Assembly (NCBI GenBank): GCA_034096865.1
Contig: JAWQFJ010001202.1
Location: forward strand, 166,001 to 230,000
DNA: 64,000 nt
From: Theodoxus fluviatilis
Lineage: Eukaryota; Mollusca; Gastropoda; Cycloneritida; Neritidae
Direction of reading: 5' to 3'
Shown: piece by piece, positions 11,331 through 23,031 of the stretch
How positions within the stretch are numbered: position 1 is the stretch's first letter
How the letters are laid out: each line of letters starts with the position of its first letter
The notes under the pieces: generated by a model
What the model saw: only the letters and a program-made list of their open reading frames with translations
What the model was told of the DNA's origin: nothing
Database searches by the model: none
Translations under genes and position numbers: made by a program

Positions 11331-12180
11331 AGGGCAAAGCCCATACGACTCACATGCTTGACCTTGACCTTTATATGACCTTGACCTTCAGGTGACCTTC
11401 AAGGTCAAGGTCAAACAACTAAACCTACCAATGACATCATACACTAAGAAATGCTTTACACATTTTTCCTACCAAAATACATGTGACCTTGACCCAAGGT
11501 CAAGGTCATCCAAGGTCATGCAACACAAAGCTGTTAATTCAAGACATAGGAAGCACAATGGTGCTTATTGGCACTTTCTACCATGAGATATAGTCACTTT
11601 TAGTGGTTCACTACCCCATTTTGGTCACATTTCATAAGGGTCAAAGTGACCTTGACCTTGATGATATGTGAACAAATGTGGCTCATGATGAAAGTATAAC
11701 ATGTGCCCCACATAATTATTAAGTTTGAAACAGTTATCTTCCATAGTTCAGGGTCAAGGTCACTTCAAAATATGTATACAATCCAACTTTGAAGAGCTCC
11801 TGTGACCTTGACCTTGAAGCAAGGTCAACCAAACTGGTATCAAAAGATAGGGCTTGCTTTGACCTATATACCACTTGTAGCTAAGGTCGCCATTCTCAAT
11901 AACGTGGGAGAAAATTGGGAAAATGTGAAAAATGACTGTTTTTGAGACCACATTTATGGCTCCTGTGACCTTGACCTTGAAGCAAAGTCAAGTCACTATG
12001 TATGTTTTTTGAGGCCTTGTCATCATACACCATCATGCCACATTTGGTGTTGATAGACTTAATAGTCTCCGAGAAAAATCCAACGTTTAAGATTTTTACG
12101 GACGGACGCCCGGACGGACGGACGGACGGACGACACGGCTCAGTACATAGACTCACTTTTGCTTCGCATGTGAGTCAAAA
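11331..12180. mobile_element. AGGTCA-rich interspersed element (copy 1)
   Basis: About 850 bp beginning AGGGCAAAGCCCATACGACTC and ending GCTTCGCATGTGAGTCAAAA. The subterminal ends are inverted repeats of each other (GACTCACATGC / GCATGTGAGTC). The body is packed with TGACCTTGACCTTGA and its complement, that is, TCAAGGTCA half-sites, and ends in a GGACGGACGGACG tract. The nearly identical copy at 49896-50724 and the cluster at 42594-46508 define the family. No ORF; non-autonomous element. Confidence 0.85.
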
Positions 12181-12265
12181 AGGGTTGGTAGGACAGTCTG
12201 AACTTTAAAAAATCGTTTTCAATTTAGAGGAGGCCAGGTTCAACATAAGTTTCTTTTTCACTGAA

Positions 12266-13470
12266 AGTTCAGTTCAGTTCAGTTCAGTCTCTTAACCCTG
12301 AGATGGGTTGTTGAGGCACCACTGATGACTTTCAGACAATCTTCCTCCATCGATCTCTATCCTCTGTGGCTTGCTGTGAGTCAGCAAAGGTCAAGCCTGT
12401 CCACTCTTTGATGTTGTCTTTCCACCTCTTTCTCTGCCTGCCTCTCCTTCTCCCACCTGGTACGGTACCTTGCAGGATGGTCTTGGCCAGCCCACTGCCT
12501 CTTGACACATGACTGTACCACTTCAACTTTCTGCTTTTCACGATTGAGAGCAGGTCTTCGTACTGTCCAAATGCTCTCCTGATCCTGTTGCTGACTTCCT
12601 CATTTGTGACATGGTCTTTATATGAGATGTTCAGAATCTTGCGGTAGCATCTCATTTCCAGAGCTTGTATCCGTCTCTGTAGTTCAGATGTGAGGACTCA
12701 CATGCATACAAGAATAGGGAGATGCCAGCGTGCGCATGAGCCTGATCTTCGATGCGAGAGTAATATTTCTGTCACGCCATATTGGCTTTAACTTTGCCAA
12801 TGCTGCTGTTGTTTGTACTATCCTGGACAGTATCTCTGGTTTGGACCCTTCATCAGTCACAACAGATCCCAGATATTTGAAGTTGTTCACAGCTTCCAGT
12901 TTTTGGCCCTTCACTTTGATTTCCATTTTGAAGCCCCCAGGTATGTTCGTCATCACCTTGGTCTTCTCGGCGCTGATCTCCATTCCATATGCCTGTGTGG
13001 TCTTGTCTAGGTGCTCGACAAGACTAGTCAGCTCCTCTTTTCTTCCTGCTAATCCATCAATGTCATCAGCAAAACATAAGTTGGTGATCTTTCTGCCACA
13101 GATGCTAATTGATCCTTCGAGATCTGCTAGGGCATCAGTCATTATCCTTTCGAGGAAGTGGTTGAAGAGTGTGGGGGAGAGTAGTCAGCCCTGTCTGACT
13201 CCGACCGTTGTCCTGATTCTTTTGCCTGTGGTACCATTGAACAGGACTGCGCTGGTCGCTCTGTCATATAGATGTTCGACAACTTTGATGATCTTGGAGC
13301 TGATGTTGTAGCTTTTCATTGTGGCCCACAGTGCAGCATGCCAGACTCTGTCAAATGCTTTCTTAAAGTCTATAAAGACATGGTACAGATCTTGTTGGTG
13401 TTGTAGATGTTTCTCACACAGGACTCTCAGATTGAAGATCTGTTCGGTGGTGCTCTTACCTGGTCAGAAC
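12266..13470 (-). pseudogene. 5'-truncated LINE, reverse transcriptase to 3' tail
   Basis: Read on minus, the segment encodes RT motifs: IDFKKAFDRVWHAALW (motif A), GVRQG-stop-LLSPTLFNHFLERIM (motif B with a TGA in place of Cys), NLCFADDIDGLAG (motif C), then FKYLGSVVTDEGS. After a frame break near 12690 comes the C-terminal part, KLKWYSHVSRGSGLAKTILQ and GRRRGRQRKRWKDNI. The 3' end is a (CTGAA)n tail at about 12266-12290. From family knowledge this resembles RTE-like endonuclease/reverse-transcriptase elements. The endonuclease domain is missing and stops and frame breaks make it dead. Confidence 0.88.
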
Positions 13471-13787
13471 TGAAAACTTTTTTTAATGCTCAAATTTAAA
13501 AAAGTTATGGGTCGACAGAAAAAAATAGGGTCGGTTACTTTACCATAACCACAACTAATAGTTGCCTATTAATAAGAGCACTGTCAAGCCAAAGCACACC
13601 TAAGCACCAACAGTGGAGACATGCACGTAATGGAAACTGACAGGAAACAGCGCCCACTTTCTCCAGCAAGGGGCAGAGGTTCCACACAATGCTGCACTGT
13701 CTCAAAGGTGCAAAAGGGAACACTTGCTCATGGTGTAGCAGCTGTTGCTGTTACAGCATGGTAACAGAGCAATACAGTTTACCTCTA

Positions 13788-14840
13788 CACATACATCCTG
13801 CACACAGACATCCTGCACATGGGCGTCCTGCACACCGACACCCTGCATACAGGCATCCTGCACACAGGTCTCCTGCACAGACACCCTGCACACAGGCATC
13901 CTGCACACCGACACCCTGCACACAGGTCTCCTGCACAGACACCCTGCACACAGGCATCCTGCACACCGACACCCTGCATACAGGCATCCTGCACACAGGC
14001 ATCCTGCACACAGGCATCCTGCACACAGGCATCCTGCACACAGGCATCCTGCACACAGACATCCTGCACATGGGCGCCCTGCACACAGGTCTCCTGCACA
14101 CAGGCATCCTGCACACAGACATCCTGCACGCAGACACCCTGCACACGGGCATTCTGCACACAGGCATCCTGCACACAGGCATCCTGCACACAGACATCCT
14201 GCACACAGACATCCTGCACACAGACACCCTGCACACAGGCATCCTGCACACGGGTCTCCTGCACACAGGCATCCTGCACACAGGCACCCTGCACACAGGC
14301 ATTCTGCACACAGGCATCTTGCACACAGGCATCCTGCACACAGGCATCCTGCACACAGACACCCTGCACACAGGCACCCTGCACACAGGCATTCTGCACA
14401 CAGGCATCCTGCACACAGGCACCCTGCACACAGGCATTCTGCACACAGGCATCCTGCACACAGGCACCCTGCACACAGGCATTCTGCACACAGGCATCCT
14501 GCACACAGGCACCCTGCACACGGGCATTCTGCACACAGACACCCTGCACACAGGCATTCTGCACACGGGCATTCTGCACACAGACACCCTGCACACAGAC
14601 ACCCTGCACACAGGCATTCTGCACACAGGCATCCTGCACACAGGCACCCTGCACACGGGCATTCTGCACACAGGCATCCTGCACACAGACACCCTGCACA
14701 CAGGCATTCTGCACACAGGCATCCTGCACACAGGCATCCTGCACACAGGCACCCTGCACACGGGCATTCTGCACACAGACACCCTGCACACGGGCATTCT
14801 GCACACGGGCATCCTGCACAAGGGGGACATCCTGCACATG
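13788..14840. repeat. 15-bp minisatellite, about 69 copies, beside MASK splice donor
   Basis: The unit on plus is close to CACACAGGCATCCTG with variants GACA, GGCACC, GGCATT and GGTCTC. On minus, the MASK sense strand, it reads TGTGTGCAGGATGCC. It begins about 35 bp inside the intron after the donor of the exon at 14876-15032. Since 15 is a multiple of three and the unit lacks stops, several frames stay open for about 370 codons. These Cys/Val/Gln- or His/Pro/Ala-rich translations are not taken as genes. Confidence 0.95.
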
Positions 14841-14875
14841 GGCATCCTCGGGGCTGACCACAGCAAGCAACTTAC

Positions 14876-15032
14876 CTGCAGCTTCAAGTAGAGCCTCTAA
14901 CCTTGCATGCGTCTCGGGGTCCACTGTCTGAAAGGACTGACCCTCTGCTCCAGCAGCTGACAGCAAAAATCTCTCAGCTACCAGCGCTGATTCATGTTCA
15001 TCATCATTCTCATCAAGGATAAATGATTCCAC
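14876..15032 (-). CDS. ANKHD1: MASK/ANKHD1 coding exon (second seen)
   Basis: The exon is bounded on minus by acceptor CATTCCATTCCAG and donor CTGCAG|GTAAGT. It encodes VESFILDENDDEHESALVAE, then RFLLSAAGAEGQSFQTVDPE and THARLEALLEAA plus one base. The VESFILD and TVDPET-ARLEALLEAAG blocks are hallmark sequences just upstream of the ankyrin repeats of ANKHD1/ANKRD17/MASK. The exon has 157 bp (52 codons + 1), starts in phase 0 after the SEEEASE end of the upstream exon and joins GA-ATC at 1362 to restore Gly-Ile. If the downstream intron were retained, the frame would read on through the adjacent 15-bp minisatellite. Confidence 0.93.
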
Positions 15033-15428
15033 CTGGAATGGAATGAAAAACAAAAATTACCCTGACAGAAAGTAGTGCTCTTGGAACTTTATTATCACTC
15101 TTCAACCACCATACATTTTGCTATCTGATAAAAACTTCTCTAGTATTTCCCACATCTCAATCAACTGAATAGTCAGAGTGGCTATGATGACAATACACAG
15201 GCCATCTGAAGTAAAGGTACCACAAAGTTTCAGAAACCTACTATGAAATATCAATGAGAAAATAAAAGTTGCCCTAAGGCTAATGACACTCTTGGGGTCA
15301 GTGGTCCAACTGCCAGAGAAGTAATATGGCTAAACTAATGATTTGAGTAGTTACATTGAAGATATCAATTCAAGGGAAATGTTTCATTCCTGAGCTCAAA
15401 GATTTAGAAGTGAAGTATAGAGCATCTG
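15033..15428. other. MASK intron, nothing recognised
   Basis: AT-rich intronic sequence immediately upstream (in gene sense) of the VESFILD exon. Nothing else seen. Confidence 0.5.
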
Positions 15429-15945
<517 letters not shown>

Positions 15946-17029
15946 GTAGGGAGAGTAGGTAGTCTTGTGTCTTACAGTTCTACTTTCCTATGAACTGATA
16001 GAAATGATACCTCTAGCCTTTTTTGTTGAAGGAAGAGCTCTACTATTATTAAGCATACAGCACATGAGCGCTGACCTTTTACCAAGGGGGACACAAGAAA
16101 TCAACAGGAGCGCCATTACCAACTGATTGACATTGTTGACACACTGTGACAACTGCTAACCCTGTCAAACTAAGGTTGAAAGCAGACACAACTGGCATCC
16201 AAACCATGTGTTAGTTGCCATTTTGCAGTCAACCAGAAGGCCTTAACTTGAGTAAGTCTGGCTGAGCCTGTCCTTCAAATGTGAATCTGACCATTATGGT
16301 CCATTTCTATATCTCCTGCAAGATTGTCTGAAGAACCTCTGGGTAAGTAGATACCTATTCTCAGCAACACTGGCTGCTCACTCATTTTGACTTGGTAAAA
16401 TTAACTGGACCAAAATATATTTGTGAACAACATACAAACTATGAAATGGCAACACTGCCTGAGGTGATAAGCTCCGGAACAGAGTGACTGAATGCACCAG
16501 ATCGAGTGACAAGCAAGATATTTTGTGCTGTCAAGACCCATAGTTTTCATGATGAAATTTCAGGATGCTTCTGCTAGAGGTATTTAACAAGACAGATGGC
16601 AGGTTGTGGACTTCCTTTCTTTGAGGAAATGCACATCTGTAAAAGTGCATTTGTTGTCATTTCTTTTTGCTGACAATACAAGGATTCATTTGATCAAAAG
16701 CTACTGAGAGCATCATGTCTGTAATTAAATTATCCCCCTTTTCCCCCTCCCTGATTCTTCTCACTCAACAGAAACATAAGTTGCTCCAGTTCTGTGATTC
16801 CCTGGAGATTTTACATGGCTAACTCTGTACCACAGAAATCATGTACAAATGCAGGCATTTGCTAATTTAGATAAATGTCCTTGGGAAAGTAGGAGATTCT
16901 ATTTGTTGCACTGCAAATAAGAAAGTGGTTTGGGGCCTGTATCAAACTGTTGTCAACTGAGTAGGCTGTTTTTCCTGACTGAGATAAGGTAGCATTATCA
17001 TAAATTGAACAACACCCATGGATAGAAGT

Positions 17030-17030
<1 letters not shown>
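15946..17030. other. MASK first intron, nothing recognised
   Basis: Single-copy-looking intronic sequence; no gene, RNA or repeat structure recognised. Confidence 0.5.

Positions 17031-17087
<57 letters not shown>
17031..17087. repeat. (GC)n(AC)n microsatellite
   Basis: GCGCGCGC followed by about 45 bp of AC. The alternating purine-pyrimidine sequence is of the kind prone to Z-DNA. Confidence 0.95.
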
Positions 17088-17090
<3 letters not shown>

Positions 17091-18055
17091 TGCACGCACA
17101 CATGCCCACACACAGGGATGAAGTTTGAACTCATAATTCTGAAGGAAATTCCTGCACATAAAGAAACAAACAGCAAGTTTACTGATTTCATATCCTCTTT
17201 TTCTGAAACTATCTTTTGCCCACAATTCTTGGAGACACTCATAAAAACACCTATTGTAACACTATGCTTGTTTACAGCATCTATTTTACGTTACATCAAT
17301 ACTTATCACAAGATATTACATAAGCAATAGCTAGTGAATCATGATTTTATACTAAGCTCAGTTGCTTTTTGAAAATATGGAGCGAATTAGCTGGCCTGAG
17401 GCATCATGTATTACAACCATCTCTGATAAGTATTCTGAACCTGACAACTTATTTGCAGTTCTCACTGCACAAGGAATACAACTGCAGAGTAAGCCAGACT
17501 TTAGTTTCTCTAAAACTAGGTCTCTCTTGAACCTTAACACAGTACTAGTGAGATAAACGTTTCTGCTCCTTCTTTACCAGTACAATGCATTTTTTTCAAA
17601 AAATCTACCGGCACTGATTATTCAACTTACTTAGAGTTAGATATATGCAAAGAACACTCCTACGTGAATAATGCATGAATTCCATAAAACAGCATGCATA
17701 CAATTTGCATCCTGAACACCTAAATCCACAATGTGGCACATAGTATAATCTTGAAGATTATCTTATGAACACCAGCTAAAGACGAAGATACGTTCCACGT
17801 CTGCTTATCTGATTGATGGTCAACATTAGACCAGTAATTTGTAACTGACTGACTGGCCACTGACCATGTGAAATAAACCATCCCCACTCATCATTTATCA
17901 CATTCACTCCAGTGGAAAAGATCATAATGTGAAATACATCCATGCATTAGACACAAACAGAGCACCTGCTGATTTTAACAACATAATCTAGCTTGAATCC
18001 CATTTGAACAGGCCTGTTGCATCAGAACGTTAGTGCTAGTATGCAGAACACGAGA
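17088..18055. other. MASK first intron, nothing recognised
   Basis: No gene or repeat recognised. Confidence 0.45.
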
Positions 18056-18399
18056 AGTTCGCACAGATAACAGCATAGTGAACCATCTATAAAATGTTTC
18101 AAGTGCTCCCACAGACCACCTGAACAGGGCAAGAGAATGGAAGGAGACATGGGGACCCATTACAAAGGCTGTTATGGGGACAGACACCATTGACGTCAGC
18201 TGCAGCACGAAGTTCGTCCCAGTTCACAGTTCGCACAGATAACAGCATAGTGAACCATCTATAAAATGTTTCAAGTGCTCCCACAGACCACCTGAACAGG
18301 GCAAGAGAATGGAAGGAGACATGGGGACCCATTACAAAGGCTGTTATGGGGACAGACACCATTGACGTCAGCTGCAGCACGAAGTTCGTCCCAGTTCAC
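18056..18399. repeat. Perfect 172-bp tandem duplication
   Basis: Two copies (18056-18227 and 18228-18399), each from AGTTCGCACAGATAACAG to GTCCCAGTTCAC, appear identical base for base. It lies in the MASK intron about 500 bp downstream of the first coding exon. Identity implies a very recent duplication or an assembly artefact. The minus frame stays open across the junction but shows no family motif. Confidence 0.93.
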
Positions 18400-18892
18400 G
18401 ATTTCCACGTGCTATACCCTGCATTTCAATGGAGGTACCTTCTTCAAGAACTCCACATCCACAACACTTCTGTACAATACGAGTTTGTTTTCCATAATTA
18501 AATATCATGATATTCCTGTCGTTACCGTTGTTCCTGAACCCAAGGTATACTTTTTGTCTGAAGCATGAGGATATGATGACGTTTCAAAACACAAAAAATA
18601 TATCGGACACTTTGACAGGCCGTAAAGGCAATTGCTTTAGTTTGGGGCCAAAAACCTATGAAACAAAGTTCTCAATAGCAGCAAATTTCGGTCACTGGTT
18701 TGGACATCAAAATGAAAGGAAAGACAAGTTAAATATTTACAGAGAGAATGTAATTTGGTCACATGGTCAATGATGTAGAGCGTAAGCACAAGTGCGAGGA
18801 CTGCAATATTTCACATTAAATCAATACATGGAACGACTCCATGGCGTTCTAGCCTTGCACACATCGACAAAATATGACACAATATTGCGTAC
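18400..18892. other. MASK first intron, 5' end
   Basis: Intronic sequence directly downstream of the GTACGC donor; nothing recognised. Confidence 0.45.
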
Positions 18893-19060
18893 CTCGGAGG
18901 CTTCTTCTTCACTACCGGACAATTCTGCAGCACAAACAGACTTAGATGGAGATCGAACTGTCTCTTCCACCAATGTAGACACTTCACTACTAGACACTAT
19001 TTCCTGTGATTTGACTTCTTTTGACTCTTTCGATTTGTCCTTAGCAGCACTTCGTATCAT
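18893..19060 (-). CDS. ANKHD1: MASK/ANKHD1 first coding exon seen
   Basis: The exon ends ELSGSEEEASE|GTACGC in phase 0, joining VESFILDEN in the next exon. This reproduces the Ser/Asp/Glu-rich stretch that precedes VESFILD in ANKHD1/ANKRD17. The frame is open up to a TGA at 19181-19183. The only in-frame ATG is at 19060 (MIRSAAKDKSKESKE), so I place the start there. The upstream open part (LPSARELLLKNEKQGGLPYD) looks coding in character but has no ATG. Either it is 5' UTR, or a further 5' exon or frameshift exists. The product part is hydrophilic, Lys/Ser/Glu-rich and probably disordered. The function of the whole protein lies in its ankyrin and KH domains outside the window. Confidence 0.75.
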
Positions 19061-19925
19061 CTTGTCATATGGTAAGCCTCCTTGCTTCTCGTTCTTGAGC
19101 AGGAGCTCCCGTGCAGATGGCAATTGTCTTATTTCTTGGTCTCTGCAGTTGCCACCTTGACCGCCATTACAAATTCTCCATCAGAATACCCCGGATGACC
19201 CTTCTGCGCAGGAGCAGACAATCGCATGTGCTCCCCATCGAAACATTCTTTTATTTTGTAATACTGCTCAGAGAATCGCAGATTATTTGAAGTGCATTGT
19301 ACTATTTGTTAAAGTGCGCCTACTGTGATGTTCTTCTAGCGTTGTCAGTTGAAAAATGAAGTTTATACCCCGTTGCACGGGACATGGCGGTGTGATGACG
19401 AAAACTAGCACAGCTCTGCGGATAACTCGAACGAGTGCAAAAAAATCCTGCAGTTCCTGAGGATTTTGAGGTTACCTCCCCTTGAACTACAGTTTTCTGC
19501 TGCTGTTCCTCTCCGGAGTTTATATTGTTATCTGTGCATCACAAGCACTATACTTGGAACGATAGATCTTCGCAGGACAAAAACAAGTTTGCGCTTCATC
19601 CAGACCTGAATTGACCCTGGGACGCTGTTCGCATATGACCTCGGTGAGAATTCATATGAGGTCAACTTACGGTGGTCTTTCACTCATAATTTGCAAGCAT
19701 GTCACACATATTCACTTAAAGCCATAATTATGTGTTTGATGAAAAAAGATTAAGAAAAGAGAAAATCGCAACATTTAAGTCTATTAACACTCTCTTTTTT
19801 TAATTCAATTTAATTAATTTTTTTATATTTTCGATACTGTGATACTCGAGTAGATGTTACATGGTGATCATACATCCACAATTTAAGGAGCAAAACACAG
19901 TTTATTGATTTTGACCATCGATGAA
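19061..19925. promoter_or_regulatory. Putative 5' flank of MASK
   Basis: The region upstream of the first recognised MASK coding exon should contain its 5' UTR and promoter, unless another 5' exon lies further right. An out-of-frame ATG (ATGGCGGTC, minus, about 19168) opens a 12-codon upstream ORF. I see no confident TATA box or initiator. Confidence 0.3.
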
Positions 19926-19930
19926 TACAA

Positions 19931-20041
19931 CGATGATGATGATGATGATGACGACGACGACGACGACGACGATGATGGACGATGATGATGACGATAATGA
20001 GAAAGAGAAATTAAACACCTGCACGCATGCACACGCGCGCG

Positions 20042-20081
<40 letters not shown>
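19931..20081. repeat. (GAT/GAC)n, then (CG)n(CA)n microsatellites
   Basis: About 50 bp of GATGAC trinucleotides (19931-19995), then GCGCGCGCGC and about 40 bp of CA (20033-20081). The second tract is Z-DNA-prone. Confidence 0.9.
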
Positions 20082-20084
<3 letters not shown>

Positions 20085-20155
20085 GCACGCACGCACGATA
20101 TGCACACACGTACTCACAATTTCACAGGCGGGCAGACGGGCGGCCGGAGAGAGAT

Positions 20156-20310
<155 letters not shown>

Positions 20311-20356
20311 GAGATAACTGAATAGATGTATTATCAGGCCGACAGTCCAACAAAGC

Positions 20357-20650
20357 TTGTGGTTACCTTTTTTAAGGATGAAAAGTGAACAAGTATACAT
20401 TTGTGTGCGCAGTTTTTACGAACTGATTTTACGTGGTTCATTTGCGAACTGGAGGGCGTGCATGCTTATACGATATCCAATCCGCAACATAAAAGAAGAC
20501 GAAGAGCATTTCCTCCTATATTGTAAGGTATTTGATGACATCAGACGTAAAAATCTTGCACAAGACTTACATGTAAGGGATAACGCAAAGAGGAAATATA
20601 ATATCCTAGTGAAACAATACAATGCAAATATATTCATTAGAAGAAAAAAA
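20357..20650 (+). pseudogene. LINE ORF2 C-terminal fragment
   Basis: The plus frame encodes IRNIKEDEEHFLLYCKVFDD followed by IRRKNL. This is the zinc-knuckle-like C-terminal signature (EDEEHFLLHC-x-YDDIR) of many LINE ORF2 proteins, comparable with the intact CPVCTEEEEDDIHLLLQCPV of the LINE at 32 kb. No RT domain accompanies it and the frame runs into a poly-C tract at 20652. A dead fragment. Confidence 0.6.
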
Positions 20651-20651
20651 G

Positions 20652-20668
20652 TCCCCCCCCCCCCCCCC

Positions 20669-20704
<36 letters not shown>

Positions 20705-20728
20705 ACCCCCCCCCCCCCCCCCCCTCCC
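20652..20728. repeat. C-homopolymer tract with rare T/A interruptions
   Basis: About 75 bp of nearly pure C interrupted by three T or A bases. Length is likely to be unreliable in any sequencing technology; complementary strand G-rich. Confidence 0.95.
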
Positions 20729-20879
20729 CAACCTCCAATGGAACTAAATGAAGTAATATTTATTCTTCACCAAAAATGTATCATCTAAACAAATTTCTAA
20801 GTGATCTGAGTGAGTTGTACTCACACTAGTGTTTAATTATTCACTCAAGACAGTGTCACAAAAACTCTAGGCGGGTTTT

Positions 20880-21745
20880 TGAGCAGGGTGAAGCACTGTG
20901 GAACAAATCTGTAACTGCAAAGTCCTCATCGAAAAACATCTCCTACACCACAAGGTCCTGTTCCACCATTTCATTGACTTGAAGAAAGCCGTTGTTAGAG
21001 TGTGGCTCTGTGACTTCTGGCAGCCCTTCAGTTCAAGTCATCAAGTCCCTCCACGAACACTCCAGCGGAGAAGTGCTCCTGATGAATGAATGAATGAATG
21101 AATGAATGAATGAATGAATGAATGAATGAATGAATGAATGAATGAAAGAACGACTGATTGAACGAACGAATGAATAAACGAATGAATGAAATAATGAATG
21201 AAACGAATGAATGAAATGAATGTATGAACTGAATGCAATGGAACGAATACAATGGAACGAATACAATGAAACGAATGCAATGGAAAGAATGCAATGAAAC
21301 GAATGCAATGAACGGATGAAACGAACAAATGAACGAATGAAATGACGAATGAAATGAACGAATGGAATGAACAAATGGAACGAACGAATGGAATGAATGC
21401 AGTGAATGATTGCGATGAATAAATGAATGAATAAAATGAATGAACAGATGAATGAGCATAATGAATGAATGAATAAATGAATAACCAACTGGGTCAGTTC
21501 TTCCAAAAGACAGTCGGCGTGAGACAAGGCTACCCTTTCTCTCCAGCGCATGTTCATGTTGTACTGGAGAAAATCACGCGATCGAGAGACCCTCCAGCAT
21601 CCTCACACCTGCCTCTGCATTGGCGGCAGACCTGTCCGCAACCTTCCTTCTGCAGACGATGTTGACTTTGTGGGGGCAATGATGACGAGCTCCAGGACCT
21701 CACCAATAAACCCTTCACTAGAGACAGACAGTGCATGATGATGAT
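20880..21745 (+). pseudogene. LINE reverse transcriptase fragment split by a (GAAT)n array
   Basis: The part before the array encodes EQICNCKVLIEKHLLHHKVL, then FHHFIDLKKAVVRVW, a decayed RT motif A. The part after the array encodes GQFFQKTVGVRQGYPFSPA (motif B) in one frame. After a +1 change it encodes ISIGGRPVRN-like sequence and SADDVDFVGAMM (motif C, F-to-S). It ends in an ATGATGATG tail near 21735. It is a relative of the LINE fragment at 12.3-13.5 kb, in the opposite orientation, and is non-functional. Confidence 0.75.
21079..21485. repeat. (GAAT)n-derived tetranucleotide array
   Basis: About 60 bp of perfect GAAT repeats pass into about 340 bp of degenerate GAATG/AACGAATG pentamer and hexamer variants. 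It lies where the middle of the LINE RT domain should be. Confidence 0.93.
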
Positions 21746-21802
21746 ATGACATGGAAGTCAGCTCAGACAAATCAAAGGCTACGGTAAAGAGGGGAGGGGT
21801 GG

Positions 21803-21823
21803 GGGGGGGGGGGGGGGGGGGAG
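21803..21823. repeat. G-homopolymer
   Basis: About 20 G in a row after GAGGGGAGGGGTG. Confidence 0.9.
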
Positions 21824-21847
21824 CAAAACAGAGGCTTAGTTTTTTGT

Positions 21848-22096
21848 GTCTCTGTTGTGAACGTGCTGGAGTGTTCTAGAATATCGTGGTATCTTCCAGA
21901 TTATACGCCAGTCCTTTCCACAAGTTCGTTGTCTAGTTACCTAACGTAGACACGGGTAGTCGCCATTTGATGTATTGCATTTCGTCGTTTCCACGCAGCT
22001 TCAAGATAGTCGTGAATAAATTTTTTCGTAAACAACTATACTGGATTGTTGGACTTTGACCTCCCGGCGCAAGCTGGGGGAACCCCGTATTTACAA
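21848..22096. mobile_element. LTR-like segment, relative of 39.95-40.46 kb
   Basis: Two blocks match the segment at 39.95-40.46 kb. One is a GCTGGAGTGTTCTAGAATATC-type block followed by CTTCCAGATTATACGCCAGTCC; the other contains CCGGCGCAAGCTGGGG. The segment could begin TGTTGTGAACG and end GTATTTACA, giving TG...CA-type termini. No internal domain or target duplication was found. A solo-LTR remnant is the best guess. Confidence 0.4.
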
Positions 22097-22191
22097 TGCT
22101 TTTGAATTACGAGAGAAGACATTGATAGACTGTCAAGTAGAAGAAAAAAAAGTTCTGAAATGAGCATCGTCTGTAGGTGTCATATGTAGCC

Positions 22192-22193
<2 letters not shown>

Positions 22194-22287
<94 letters not shown>

Positions 22288-22330
22288 ACGAACGAACGAA
22301 CTTTATTTAACAAGGGTAAGGCAGTAGTGC
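22194..22330. repeat. (AG)n tract with a LINE-like 3' tail
   Basis: About 90 bp of AG ends in GCGAACGAACGAACGAACTTTATTTAACAAGG. On minus this reads AATAAAGTTCGTTCGTTCGTTC followed by (TC)n, the same arrangement as at the 3' end of the LINE at 32.0 kb. The element body to the right is too short or decayed to identify. Confidence 0.7.
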
Positions 22331-22371
22331 ATTTCTTACATTCAGCCCTTGAAAACAAATATTCAAATGTG

Positions 22372-22495
<124 letters not shown>

Positions 22496-22767
22496 GCGTA
22501 GGCCTTCTCCAGACCTGTTGCAAAATTATATACATCAAAAGGACAAAATTAATGGACATATTTTTCAAGACTGGCAACCAGTCTTGATCGAGGCGCGTAC
22601 GCGGAGACAAGCGAGAGTCATGCAACGACAAGCGAATCATGGCTTCCGTGCTGTCCGCCTTGGCTGCTGCCGTCTCAGGGTTGGTCTGTCGCCATCTCCA
22701 TGGCTACTGCCGCACTCAGGGCCTCGGACTTTGGCTATGTCTGGTGGACGAGCTTGCATAGGTAGTC

Positions 22768-22769
<2 letters not shown>

Positions 22770-22851
<82 letters not shown>

Positions 22852-22956
22852 AGCTGGGGAAGGGGGAGGAAGGGAAGAGAGAATGAGAGTAAGAGGGTGG
22901 GTGGGTGGGAGAGAGAGGGTGGGTGGGTGGGAGAGAGAGGGTGGGGGAGAGGGAGG

Positions 22957-23027
<71 letters not shown>
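22770..23027. repeat. Two (GA)n tracts around a GGGT-rich block
   Basis: About 80 bp of GA (22770-22850), a block with three GGGTGGGTGGGAGAGAGA-type repeats (22890-22950), then about 65 bp of GA (22962-23027). Confidence 0.93.

Positions 23028-23031
<4 letters not shown>

Noticed and set aside
12684..13142. Host gene with RT-like protein
   Set aside because: RT motifs with FADD, stop within motif B, frame break and a (CTGAA)n tail identify a dead LINE.
13689..15053. Open frames of 370-420 codons of His/Pro/Ala, Thr/Gln/Cys or Val/Gln/Asp repeats
   Set aside because: They arise from the 15-bp minisatellite on both strands. Only the last 52 codons on minus (14876-15032) belong to a real exon, which ends at a clear GTAAGT donor.
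20416..20706. Gly-rich minus ORF
   Set aside because: Antisense of the LINE C-terminal fragment and a C-homopolymer.
21028..21557. Ser/Phe/His-rich ORFs on minus
   Set aside because: Translations of the (GAAT)n-derived array; the period-4 unit leaves frames open.
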